In this document: in pieces, positions 55,810 through 64,000 of the stretch
How the letters are laid out: every line of letters begins with the position of its first letter
How positions within the stretch are numbered: the first letter of the stretch is position 1
Assembly: GCA_963696325.1 (NCBI GenBank)
Contig: CAVOJV010000072.1
Coordinates: forward strand, 1 to 64,000
Source: CAVOJV01 sp963696325
GTDB taxonomy: Bacteria; Pseudomonadota; Gammaproteobacteria; Competibacterales; Competibacteraceae
Direction: 5' to 3'
Length of the DNA: 64,000 bases
Notes under the pieces: model-generated
The model's input: only the letters and a program-made list of their open reading frames with translations
The model's database searches: none
Told to the model about the DNA's origin: nothing
Position numbers and translations under genes: made by a program

Positions 55810-56745
55810 TTACGGCCCGTCTTCCTCATCCGGCGTGGTATTGTTCTGGACCGGCTTGCCTGCGCTGCCCGGTACCCCCAGGCTCAGGCCCTCTCCACGC
55901 TTGGGTTTTTCCAGCGGCCCCAGCGTTTGCAGATAGCCGTCGTCCCAGGCAGCGCGGTCATAGACCGCGAAATTCACGCTGCGGTCACGGAAACTCTTCA
56001 GGGTCTGCCCCAGCCCCCTGAGCCCGTGGGTGCGCTGCCGCCGCACCAGGTCGAGATCGATCTCGATGGGGATCAAGTCTTCCTGAACGCTGGACTGATG
56101 GAGAAAACGGCCGGCTGGGTCAACCACGCAGGAACGGCCATTGCCACCGGCGCCCAGGCCGTTGATATCGAACACATAGCATTGGAACAGAGCTGCCGTC
56201 GTGTGCGCTATCGACAATTCGACATCCCTGTCGATCGTATAGGTCAGCACCGGATGAAGGATAACCTCCGCGCCCAGCGCGGTGAGCGTTCGGATCGTCT
56301 CCGGGAACCACATGTCATAGCAGATGGAAACCCCGAACCGTCCGATACCTTCCACATCGAACACGAGAAACTCATCGCCCGCCTCCACGCCCACCTCATA
56401 GGGCCGGAAAGGAAACATCTTGCGGTAGCGGCCGATGACCTCACCCTCCGGATTGATAACGGAAGCCGTGTTGTAGATGGCGCCCTCGCGGCGCTCGAAC
56501 ATCGAGCCGGTCAATAACCAGATGCGGTGGCGGCGGGCCATCTCCTGAAAGGTTTCTTCGGCCCAGCCGGGCAACTTCTGCGCATATTCGTGCAGCGGTC
56601 CAAAGGGCGCCAGCTCGCTGAACATCGCCATCTGTACCCAAGGATACAGATGCATGAGCAAATCCAGGCGATGGCTCATCGCTTCGATGTTCGTATGCGT
56701 TGGCGAAACGTGCATTTGAATACCGGCAATGGCGAAGGGTGTCAT
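55810..56745 (-). CDS. nitrilase-superfamily carbon-nitrogen hydrolase
   Basis: A 311-residue hydrolase with the family's Glu-Lys-Cys set: Glu in AMFSELAPFGP, Lys in EVIGRYRKMFPFRPYE, Cys in FGVSICYDMWFPETIRTL. GSMFERREGAIYNTASVINP is also typical. It would hydrolyse a C-N bond in an amide or carbamoyl compound. It is divergent from the C45 gene at 56917 and I group it with that cluster. Confidence 0.9.
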   Translation of the reverse strand: MTPFAIAGIQMHVSPTHTNIEAMSHRLDLLMHLYPWVQMAMFSELAPFGPLHEYAQKLPGWAEETFQEMARRHRIWLLTGSMFERREGAIYNTASVINPEGEVIGRYRKMFPFRPYEVGVEAGDEFLVFDVEGIGRFGVSICYDMWFPETIRTLTALGAEVILHPVLTYTIDRDVELSIAHTTAALFQCYVFDINGLGAGGNGRSCVVDPAGRFLHQSSVQEDLIPIEIDLDLVRRQRTHGLRGLGQTLKSFRDRSVNFAVYDRAAWDDGYLQTLGPLEKPKRGEGLSLGVPGSAGKPVQNNTTPDEEDGP

Positions 56746-56916
56746 AATATTTTAAACTCCTAAACAGGGGTGTGATTACTCAATGGTGTTGTTCTTACTT
56801 GAACACCTTGGACCGGAGCCTGTCTTGATTGATGAAATTATTAAACATGCATCCCGACCTGTAAGTCAAATCAAGCTTTGCTTCACAATCCAGAAATTCT
56901 CCTCCGGAGGCGCCTG

Positions 56917-57937
56917 ATGGTGACAGGCTACGCGGCTGAACTAAAGTTTCGCGCCATCGAGGAACCGCAACCGGGCGCGAAGTTGCGGCAGATCTTTAAC
57001 CAATACTGGCGCGGCCTACCGGCACTGGTTCCTGCGAGAAGGCGACGCCGCCAGGCCGTCTTACGCCGTGGCGCTGCGCAAGCTGCGCACCCATATGCCG
57101 GAGTTGGTGCCGACCTATGAGCGGATCGTCGAACTGGCCGGTGGCGGGGATGTGGCGGCCCGTTTCCTGGCCCTGTACTGCCCGCCCCCGTTTCTGTCTG
57201 GCTGTTCGCAGGCGATCTGGACCCGCAATTGCATTGCGCTGGTCCGCAATTACGATTACCCACCGCACCGCTTCGACGGCGTGCTGCTGCATAGCGCCTG
57301 GACTGGCACGCGGGTGCTGGCGATAACCGACTGCCTCTGGGGGGTGCTCGACGGGATGAACGAACACGGCCTGACAGTTTCACTGGCCTTCGGCGGGCGC
57401 AAGGCGATTGGGGAAGGCTTCGGGATTACGCTGATTCTCCGCTATATCCTGGAACTGTGCCGGACAACCTCGGAGGCCGCCGCAGTGTTGCGCCGCGTTC
57501 CGGTACAGATGGCCTACAATGTGGCGATGGTCGACCGGCAGGGTGCCTACGCAACGGCATTCATCGCGCCGGACCGGGCCGCCATCGTTGCGCGCACCCC
57601 CGTCTCTGCGAATCACCAGGGTAAGGTCCAGTGGCGTCCCGAACATGAAAGGGTCTGGGAGACCGAAAGGCGCGCTCAAATCCTGATCGCCTGTCTCCAT
57701 GATCCGCACCATACTCTTGCCGATCTGTTCCACCAGTTCTTGCAGCCTCCCGTCTATCGTCTGTCTCACCACAGCGGCTGGAGCACCCTGTACACGGCGG
57801 GTTATTACCCCGAGGCTGGCACCATGGAATGCCGCTGGCCAAACGCTGCATGGCCGCAATCCTTCGACGCCTTTACCGAAGGCGAGCGCATCGTGCGATA
57901 CTACGAGCAGAGTTATAGCCACTGCCAGATGGATTGA
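56917..57937 (+). CDS. C45-type acyltransferase/peptidase, one frameshift
   Basis: Ntn-hydrolase of the penicillin acyltransferase group. The N terminus is at 56917 (VTGYAAELKFRAIEEPQPGA), after GGAGG. Near 57013 one extra G breaks the frame; the continuation is AYRHWFLREGDAARPSYAVA. The proposed nucleophile is in FLSGCSQAIWTRN, with LVRNYDY, LWGVLDGMNEHGLTVSLAFG and VPVQMAYNVAMVDRQGAYAT following. It resembles the protein at 59641-60897 throughout but lacks its C-terminal extension. Confidence 0.85.
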
Positions 57938-58138
57938 CCGGCTGCTCAAGGCTTGCGCCCGGCCGCCTGTCTGCGGCGAAATCATTAAGTAAATCTAATG
58001 AAGTATAAGTTCTTTGAGTATCGCGGACTTTTCGAAATCTGGCGTCGTTGGCGGGGTTGCAGGGCTCGGTTTTGTCATCTACTGTCACGGCAAGCACCGC
58101 TTAAGCAATCCAACTTCTCAGCAATAGCCGAGGTAACC

Positions 58139-59593
58139 ATGGCGCAAGCACGCCCTAAGCTGAATGGTCTGTCAGATATTCTGACTTTTTTCCGTCAGAA
58201 CGAAACCCCCATCTACTTCGTTTCCCCCATGCCGTTCAACCTGCTGGGGATCGACCGCTGGGTGCGGAACTTCGAGTACATCAACTATTTCGACTCCTTC
58301 GACGGCCATCACCCCCACGTGTTTGTGCCGAGTGAGACCGGCCCGCGGGAGTTCTGGTCGATGGAGGAGATCGGTAACTACCTGCTGGGGCATAAGCAGG
58401 TCATCGACCGGATTCGCAAGCGTGGTCCGGGGAGCAAGGTGGTGCTGATCATGTTCGACGAGGAGACCGAGGAACTCGCCCGTGACCTGGGGGTTGAGAT
58501 CGCCTTGCCGCCGGCGACCCTGCGCAACCGGATCGACTCGAAGATCGTGACTACTCAGCTCGGCAATGAAGCCGGCGTCCCCAGCGTACCCAATGTGCTG
58601 GGCCGCGCCTCCAGTTACGCTGAACTGTGTACGCTCGCGAGCAATGCCAACCTGGGAGACGATCTGGTCATCCAACTGCCCTATGGCGATTCCGGCCGCA
58701 CCACCTTTTTCGTCCGCGGCGAGCAGGACTGGGATGAATACGCCGATGAGATGGCCGACGAGGAACTTAAGGTCATGAAGCGCATCAATCACATGCCGGG
58801 GACGCTGGAAGCGTGCGTGACGCGCCATGGCACGCTGGTGGGACCCTTGATGCAGGATCTGACCGGTTATTCCGAATTGACCCCTTACCAGGGCGGCTGG
58901 TGCGGTAACGATATCTTCCCGACGGCCATCTCAGAACCAGACCGCAAACAGGTGTTGGCCATGGTGCAGGCGCTGGGCAACCGGCTGCGTCAGGAAGGCT
59001 ATCGGGGGGTGTTCTGCGTCGATTTCCTGATCGATACCGACACCGGCACGCCCTACCTCGGTGAGATCAACCCACGGGTGAGCGGTGCCAGTCCGCCGAC
59101 CAATCTCGTCACCACCCTCTACGGCGGCGTGCCCCTGTTCCTGTTTCACCTGCTCGAATTCTTGGACGTCGATTACGAAATCGACCTCGAGGAGATTCAG
59201 TCCCGCTGGACTGACTTTGACACCTGGAGCCAGCTTATCCTGAAGCAGACCGACGATGCCGTCGAGTTGATCACCAGGGCGCCGGCTTCCGGGGTATGGC
59301 GCATGCATGACGATGGCAAGATCAGCTTCGTCCGCCGCGACCTGGACTGGAGCAACATCGTCGATGAAAACGAGGTGTTCTACATGCGGGTCTATGGTCC
59401 CGCTCAGTACCGCTTTCACGGTTGCGACATGGGCGTGCTGATTACCCGCGACCGCATGCAGACCGACGACCGCCACCTGCTGGAGCGGGGCAGGGCTTGG
59501 GCCGCGGGCATCCGGGCCCAGTTCGAGGGCATTCCGCCGGCACCAGACATTCCGTTCACCCACCCTGAGTCCCTGGTTTCCAAATTGTTTTGA
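58139..59593 (+). CDS. ATP-grasp ligase of unknown substrate
   Basis: About 484 residues from the Met at 58139, with GAGGTAACC before it; an in-frame ATG at 57998 would add 47 residues of unlikely sequence. The N-terminal preATP-grasp part includes YFVSPMPFNLLGIDRWVRNF. The ATP-grasp core has LVIQLPYGDSGRTTFFVRGE (ATP lysine loop equivalent), VFCVDFLIDTDTG and PYLGEINPRVSGASPPTNLV (metal ligands). Such enzymes join a carboxylate to an amine or thiol. It lies between the two C45 genes, 48 bp from the end of the second. Confidence 0.85.
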   Translation: MAQARPKLNGLSDILTFFRQNETPIYFVSPMPFNLLGIDRWVRNFEYINYFDSFDGHHPHVFVPSETGPREFWSMEEIGNYLLGHKQVIDRIRKRGPGSKVVLIMFDEETEELARDLGVEIALPPATLRNRIDSKIVTTQLGNEAGVPSVPNVLGRASSYAELCTLASNANLGDDLVIQLPYGDSGRTTFFVRGEQDWDEYADEMADEELKVMKRINHMPGTLEACVTRHGTLVGPLMQDLTGYSELTPYQGGWCGNDIFPTAISEPDRKQVLAMVQALGNRLRQEGYRGVFCVDFLIDTDTGTPYLGEINPRVSGASPPTNLVTTLYGGVPLFLFHLLEFLDVDYEIDLEEIQSRWTDFDTWSQLILKQTDDAVELITRAPASGVWRMHDDGKISFVRRDLDWSNIVDENEVFYMRVYGPAQYRFHGCDMGVLITRDRMQTDDRHLLERGRAWAAGIRAQFEGIPPAPDIPFTHPESLVSKLF

Positions 59594-59640
59594 GAGGTCG
59601 GGGTTCCCAATTTATACCAGTGTCCCCCAACCCTTCCGCC

Positions 59641-60897
59641 TCAGCAAGGGGGGGATTGAGGAGGGGATTCTCTGCTCCAGGATCCGTCACTGTCTGCCCA
59701 TATAGTGCCGAGTTTGTGCCACGGCACCTGGCCGGTGCGGTCGAGTTCTTCCAGGAACTCATCTAGGGGCTTGGCGGCCAGCGGGATGCCCGCGGTAGTC
59801 AGACTGTCCAGCACGGTATTGACCGTCTGCCTGAAGATCCCCGCGAGGCTAAGATCGGCGGGCTCCCAGCCTGTCCAGTCACGCCCACGGGAACCATCGG
59901 CGGGCCGAGTGACCGTCTCGCCGGTTTGGGAATAGCGAATTAGGCGCTTGCCTTCCCGAAAATGATCCAGGGATTGTAACCAGATGCCGTCCGGCCAGTG
60001 GAATTCCGCGGTACCCTGCTCAGGGCGATAGACGGCCGTGTAGAGGGTACCAAAACCATGCTTATAGTTCCTGCTGTAAAGCGGCGCATGCAGGAAGGAC
60101 TGAATCAGTTCCTGCTCGGTCAAATCGGTATTAGCGAGGCGCTCATTCAGAAACCGTTCCCGTTCCAGGGTTCTGGAAAAGCGCGCCTGTTCGGGCCATT
60201 CGATGGTTTTCTGATGATTGGTGGCGACCGGTTTGCGGGTCACCTGCGCTCGCCGGTCCGGGGCCACCAGTACGGTTGCGTAGTGGCCAGCGCGGTCGAG
60301 CAGCGTCACGTTATAGGCCATATGGGAGGGCACCCGGCGCAACACCTTGATGGCGTCGGCGGTGGTTTCGCAGAACTCCAGGATGTAGCGCAGAATCAAG
60401 GGAATCCCAAAACCCTCGCCGACCACCTTGCGCCCGCCGAACGCCAGGGATAACGCCAGACCGGTGTCGTTGATACCATCGGCCACTCCCCACAGGAATT
60501 CGTTCGTCGCGAGCACCTTGCGCCCGTTCCACTGGGTATGAAAGATAATGCCCTCATTGAGCCCAGGATCGAGATCGTAGTTGCGGATCAGCATGGCTCC
60601 ATCCGGCCGGCACCGGACTGCCTGGGAACACCCCAGGAGATAGGCGGGTGGCCGGTAGAAAGACAGCAGCCGGGCGGCCAGATCGCCGCCGCCCGCCAGC
60701 TCGACGATGCGCTTATAAGTGGGCACGATTTCCGGCATGAACCGCCGCAACTGTTTTAGCGACTGGGCTGCCGTTGGGCCGTCCGCGCCCCCTCGGGCAA
60801 GAAACCATGTCCGGTAGTCCGGCCAGTTCTGGTTGAACAGGGTCTGCCACTTGGGCCCCGGCTGGGCTTCCGCAACTGCTTCAAATGTAAGCTGCAT
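59641..60897 (-). CDS. C45-type acyltransferase/peptidase, full length
   Basis: A 418-residue paralogue of 56917-57937. LAGGGDLAARLLSFYRPPAY precedes the self-processing site LLGCSQAVRCRPDGAMLIRN, where Gly-Cys is the likely cleavage point in this family. LWGVADGINDTGLALSLAFG, VPSHMAYNVTLLDRAGHYAT and TNHQKTIEWP are shared with the other copy. About 90 extra C-terminal residues follow (GRDWTGWEPADLSLAGIFRQ and on), absent from the other copy. It converges on the ATP-grasp gene. Confidence 0.9.
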   Translation of the reverse strand: MQLTFEAVAEAQPGPKWQTLFNQNWPDYRTWFLARGGADGPTAAQSLKQLRRFMPEIVPTYKRIVELAGGGDLAARLLSFYRPPAYLLGCSQAVRCRPDGAMLIRNYDLDPGLNEGIIFHTQWNGRKVLATNEFLWGVADGINDTGLALSLAFGGRKVVGEGFGIPLILRYILEFCETTADAIKVLRRVPSHMAYNVTLLDRAGHYATVLVAPDRRAQVTRKPVATNHQKTIEWPEQARFSRTLERERFLNERLANTDLTEQELIQSFLHAPLYSRNYKHGFGTLYTAVYRPEQGTAEFHWPDGIWLQSLDHFREGKRLIRYSQTGETVTRPADGSRGRDWTGWEPADLSLAGIFRQTVNTVLDSLTTAGIPLAAKPLDEFLEELDRTGQVPWHKLGTIWADSDGSWSRESPPQSPPC

Positions 60898-61066
60898 GAG
60901 TACCTACCCCTTGGTGGAAAGCAAAACACCGTTTGCTGAAACGCATAATGATCTTATGAAAAGGCCGGTTTATTGCCGCCGTCAATCTCAACATAACACT
61001 GCTTGGGTTTGTTGCATCATCAATTTTTGAAAAAAGCCGCCAGCGACTGCCAAAGATGCTTGTCCT

Positions 61067-61408
61067 CCGCGGCAGCGCCAGGTCCGGACCCTCTCGACCG
61101 CCATAACCGTGACCGACGACCACGCCGCGTCTCACCGGCTCATGCCTTGGCAGCGTCAGCCATCCTTGAATCCGGAAATTGTGCAGCGAATAGAAACCGA
61201 CTTCGAACAGGCGCCGCGTGTCATTGCCGGAATGAATCTCCTTGAGCGTTGGCGAGACCTTGATGAAATTCGCCTGCGCGAACAGATCACGCCAGAATGC
61301 TTGAAAATGCTCGGATTCCGCGGGCGCTGGGACCTTGAGCAGGGCATTGAGATCATACCCGTAGCTCGGATCGAAACCAAAGCCGTATGCAAAGTTGATC
61401 GCTTTCAT
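61067..61408 (-). pseudogene. N-terminal part of an acetylxylan esterase-like hydrolase
   Basis: From the Met at 61408: FGFDPSYGYDLNALLKVPAP, SEHFQAFWRDLFAQANFIKV, SLHNFRIQGWLTLPRHEPVR and GVVVGHGYGGREGPDLALPR, matching the start of AXE1/cephalosporin-C deacetylase-type enzymes. After this the frame goes into unrelated sequence that reaches the C45 gene, so the Ser, Asp and His catalytic regions are gone. Confidence 0.65.
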
Positions 61409-61486
61409 ATGGCCATAGCTTACGCAATTGAAATTGTTGATACCCAACACAAATGCCACGCGTAAAAACATGCGGCGGTATTCCAC

Positions 61487-61845
61487 CCTAGAGCAGGCAA
61501 ATTAGCAGCCAGGTTTCGGTTATTGCTTGACGGGACTGACGTTACTGCACGCGCCTTGAACCCAACCGATTGACTCGCTGTAGAGATTGCGCCATATCCA
61601 TGCGCTTTACCCGAGTCATGGTTCATAACGGTGCGAACACCCTTGGATACGCATTAATGGAGGCCTTGAAGAGTTTGTTTTAGACCTCGAAATGTGTTCA
61701 GCAATAAATAATAACTAATTGTATTTTAATATTAATTATTAATTTAAACGGCCGTCAGCCAGTCCCAATGGAGATCTGGCATAGTGCATGCAGATGGCAA
61801 GAAAATGCCTAACTCAGTGTGCGGTCTGAATTCGAGGAGCGGCGT
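61487..61845. other. AT-rich intergenic region
   Basis: About 360 bp with no gene. A markedly AT-rich stretch lies at about 61695-61755 (runs such as TATTTTAATATTAATTATTA). It is followed by a candidate sigma-54 promoter. The AT-rich part could bind IHF or an activator. Confidence 0.5.
61777..61792 (+). promoter_or_regulatory. candidate sigma-54 promoter
   Basis: TGGCAT-AGTGC-ATGCA fits TGGCAC-N5-TTGCA with two mismatches and keeps the required GG-N10-GC spacing (GG at 61778, GC at 61790). It is 54 bp before the ATG of the next gene. Read by eye only. Confidence 0.5.
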
Positions 61846-64000
61846 ATGCAACGGGCGGTATTAGCAGCCCCCAGCCCCAGTGTAAGACAACCGCCTTCTA
61901 CTATGCCGGTGCTTCCCGCCGGTGCGGGTAAGGTCGATGGCTGTTTGTTGATCCAGTTGCGCCGTTTTTATCTGGGCGATCCACATGTTCAGATCCAGCC
62001 GCCTGGGGAGGATTATTTACCCGCGCTGCTGGCCGCCTACCGAGATGGCGCCAGGCTGCGTTACGGCTACCCGCTTTTTCTATATGCTCCCGAAGGTGCT
62101 GCGACGGACCCTCTGATCGAGCCGTTCTCCGAACTGCTGAAACGGCAACTCGATGCTCTGGCACCCGGCGCCGACCAGGCCCGGATACTCAAGGATAACC
62201 TGTCCCGGCTGGAGGCCATTCTGCGGCAGGCACTGGCGCCGACGGCCTGGCCGGTTGCCGCGGCTGCTCTGGTGAAACAGGCCGGGCAGGTCTTGCAGGA
62301 CGCCCTGAATCTGAAACCCGGTCCCCGTGACCACCTTCAGGCCGATCTCGACCGGCTGTGCGCAGCCCTGCCGGCAGAGGGCCAGTTGCTGGGTTACGGT
62401 GGGCATGTCGCCGTGCATCTACTGCTCCATGTCGCCCGACGCCGCCTTATCCCCCGCTACAGGCAACTCGGCGCGGAAATCGGCCAGTTGCTCCAGCACC
62501 TGCAAGCCCTGCTGGATGTGGAATGGAACAAGTCCGCTGCGGCCCGTGAACCTGGGGCCGTGGCGGACAGCGTCGGTATGGCCGGCTCGCGGTTCTTGGA
62601 TCCGGCGGCATTGGCCAGGATCATGGGACAGGCGCGTGGAGGACAGCCCATGGCCGTCACTCGGCGGGCGCGCATTGAGGCCGTGCTGCCGGTACTGGAA
62701 GCCTTCCAGGCTCGGACCATGCCGATGCTGGCGACCTTCGTACATGATGGTTCACTGACCGCTGACTGCTTACAGAATCTGCCCGCTTGCACGGCGGTGA
62801 GCGCGGCGGACCCTTGCGCCGAAGCCGCGGTTCTATTCGATGCGCAGGCGGGAGAGTTCACCCAGGTGTTTCGCGCCGTACGCATTGCGCGCCTGGAAGT
62901 GGCCGGAGGCTACGATCCCGACCACCATGACCCGTGGTTTGCGGCTTTTAACTGGGAGGCGTTTTCCCGCAATGAACTACTGCTGGTTCCGCCGGTGGTT
63001 GCCCTGGAAGCCGCCGCTGCGGTAGCCGGCGACCGGCTGCCATGCGCTTCCCGCTTGTTGAATTCCGGCCGTCCGGTGCAGATCTTCGTGGATGTATGTC
63101 CCGGCCTCAATCCGGCGAGTCAACCCGGCGAAGAACCGCTGGCCAATTACCAGCTTGAACTGGGCTATCTGGGCATCGCCCACCGGCAGGCGGTGATCCA
63201 GCAGGCCTCCATCGCCCGGCCTCAACAGTTTTTGGAGGGCCTGTTGGCGGCCCTGGAAGGCGCCCGTGCCGGTATGCATCTTATCGATTCAGGGCTGCAT
63301 GCTAATAGTGCCGTGCTGCCTTGGCTGGCGGCGGGGGCGGCATTGGAAGGCCGCGCTCATCCCTTGTTGCGGTTTGTGCCCCAGGCCGGCGCTGACTGGG
63401 CGGCGCGCATGGACTTCGCCGGCAACCCGCAACCTACCGCCGACTGGCCCGTCTACCCATTTCAGTACCGCGATGCCAAGGGCAATGCGACCAGCATCGA
63501 GCTGGCCTTTACCTTTGCCGACTTCGCCCTCCTGGAACCGGGGTTACGCAAGCACTTTTGCGTCATTCCGGCGGCCCTGGACGCCCCTGAACTGATACTC
63601 CTGACCGAGTCCTTGTCCTGCGAGACGGAGCAGGGCGACCCACATATCCCTTATATCTGGGCGGCGGATGCCGCTGGGGGTTTGCACCGGATCGCTGTTT
63701 CCCAGCAACTGGTCGCTGCCTGCCGCGACCGTAGGGACTACTGGCGCACCCTGCAAGAACTGGCCGGGGTGCGCAACAAGTACGTGGAACTGGCGCTGGC
63801 TCAGGTCAGGGCCGAGGCTGTCGAGGCTGCTGTCGCCGAGCGCGAGCGCCTGCAAACCGAGCACGCGGCGGCCTTGGAACGGGTGCGCAACGAGACTGCA
63901 AGCGAGGCCATGCAGCGGCTAACCCAGGTGCTGCTGGGCATGGATCTGCTGACCGCAGGGCAGACGCTGGTTAGTGCTATCAAGCCACCGCCATCTGTTC
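61846..64000 (+). CDS. large protein of unknown function, running off the window
   Basis: A frame of at least 718 codons opens at the ATG at 61846, eight bases after GAGGAG, with no stop before the window ends. The N-terminal half is rich in Ala, Leu and helix (QLGAEIGQLLQHLQALLDVE). The middle contains FDPHH-like text GGYDPDHHDPWFAAFNWEAF, LPCASRLLNSGRPVQIFVDV and LELGYLGIAHRQAVIQQASI. Then IPYIWAADAAGGLHRIAVSQ and RRDYWRTLQELAGVRNKYVE, and a coiled coil (EAAVAERERLQTEHAAALER). I do not recognise the family. No membrane segment or signal peptide is visible. Confidence 0.75.
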   Translation, partial: MQRAVLAAPSPSVRQPPSTMPVLPAGAGKVDGCLLIQLRRFYLGDPHVQIQPPGEDYLPALLAAYRDGARLRYGYPLFLYAPEGAATDPLIEPFSELLKRQLDALAPGADQARILKDNLSRLEAILRQALAPTAWPVAAAALVKQAGQVLQDALNLKPGPRDHLQADLDRLCAALPAEGQLLGYGGHVAVHLLLHVARRRLIPRYRQLGAEIGQLLQHLQALLDVEWNKSAAAREPGAVADSVGMAGSRFLDPAALARIMGQARGGQPMAVTRRARIEAVLPVLEAFQARTMPMLATFVHDGSLTADCLQNLPACTAVSAADPCAEAAVLFDAQAGEFTQVFRAVRIARLEVAGGYDPDHHDPWFAAFNWEAFSRNELLLVPPVVALEAAAAVAGDRLPCASRLLNSGRPVQIFVDVCPGLNPASQPGEEPLANYQLELGYLGIAHRQAVIQQASIARPQQFLEGLLAALEGARAGMHLIDSGLHANSAVLPWLAAGAALEGRAHPLLRFVPQAGADWAARMDFAGNPQPTADWPVYPFQYRDAKGNATSIELAFTFADFALLEPGLRKHFCVIPAALDAPELILLTESLSCETEQGDPHIPYIWAADAAGGLHRIAVSQQLVAACRDRRDYWRTLQELAGVRNKYVELALAQVRAEAVEAAVAERERLQTEHAAALERVRNETASEAMQRLTQVLLGMDLLTAGQTLVSAIKPPPSV

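Noticed and set aside
24591..64000. Second copy of the tRNA-Thr 3' end as an att site
   Set aside because: No repeat of GGTTCGATTCCTATCGCCAG was found downstream in the window.

Overview
The window looks like a contig from a gammaproteobacterium. It is moderately GC-rich and has a classical bioB-F-H-C-D operon beside comF, a cox (aa3/caa3-type) oxidase cluster with CtaG and SURF1, a complete cbb3 cluster (ccoNOQP-GHIS), birA-coaX and a tRNA-Thr. That layout, together with a DUF6399-type mobile gene and a dense insertion-sequence load, would suit the Competibacteraceae (Candidatus Competibacter/Contendobacter). This placement is inference from gene content, not a search result.

Region 1 (0-24.7 kb) is core. 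comF is divergent from the biotin operon. A DUF2244 membrane protein leads into coxB-coxA-(small protein)-ctaG-coxC, then SURF1, a Sco-like membrane protein and ctaB; the heme A synthase ctaA is not in the window. The cbb3 oxidase operon with its assembly genes follows, ends in a strong terminator, and is followed by birA and coaX. The organism can therefore run a low-affinity and a high-affinity terminal oxidase and make its own biotin.

Region 2 (24.6-36.7 kb) begins at tRNA-Thr(UGU) and is a pile-up of mobile DNA: a frameshifted IS4-superfamily transposase, a broken DUF6399 gene, DoxX and VTT-family membrane proteins, decayed IS91 and NHL-type remnants meeting at a long palindrome, a secreted WD40 protein, an intact IS1111-type element, an intact IS6 element, a group II intron whose reverse transcriptase has been almost entirely deleted, and an IS21 element (left end lost) inserted in an IS66-type gene.

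Region 3 (36.7-49.4 kb) is a catabolic island: a polyamine-type ABC transporter (two permeases, binding protein, ATPase), an omega-amino acid aminotransferase, two XRE-cupin regulators, and divergent from these an acyl-CoA dehydrogenase of glutaryl-CoA dehydrogenase type, a family III CoA-transferase and a semialdehyde dehydrogenase. Together the enzymes cover 5-aminovalerate to glutarate semialdehyde to glutarate to glutaryl-CoA to crotonyl-CoA, so I read the aminotransferase and dehydrogenase as DavT/DavD rather than GabT/GabD.

Region 4 (49.4-55.8 kb) is a decayed defence and plasticity region: two VapBC-type toxin-antitoxin pairs, a DnaQ-like exonuclease, an IS4 element with its inverted repeats, a nucleoside-phosphorylase gene with an early amber codon and an IS630 scar, and the C-terminal piece of a type I restriction HsdR.

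Region 5 (55.8-61.4 kb) is the most unusual gene set: a nitrilase-superfamily hydrolase, two paralogous C45 (penicillin acyltransferase-like) Ntn hydrolases and, between them, an ATP-grasp ligase. I know of no described pathway with this combination. Region 6 (61.5-64 kb) holds an AT-rich tract, a candidate sigma-54 promoter and a large gene of unknown function running off the window.

Single-base indels, usually in short G or C runs, interrupt many otherwise good genes (bioF, coxB twice, gcdH several times, a VOC protein, one C45 gene). This pattern suggests residual sequencing error at least as much as true gene decay, and it limits how literally the frames should be read.
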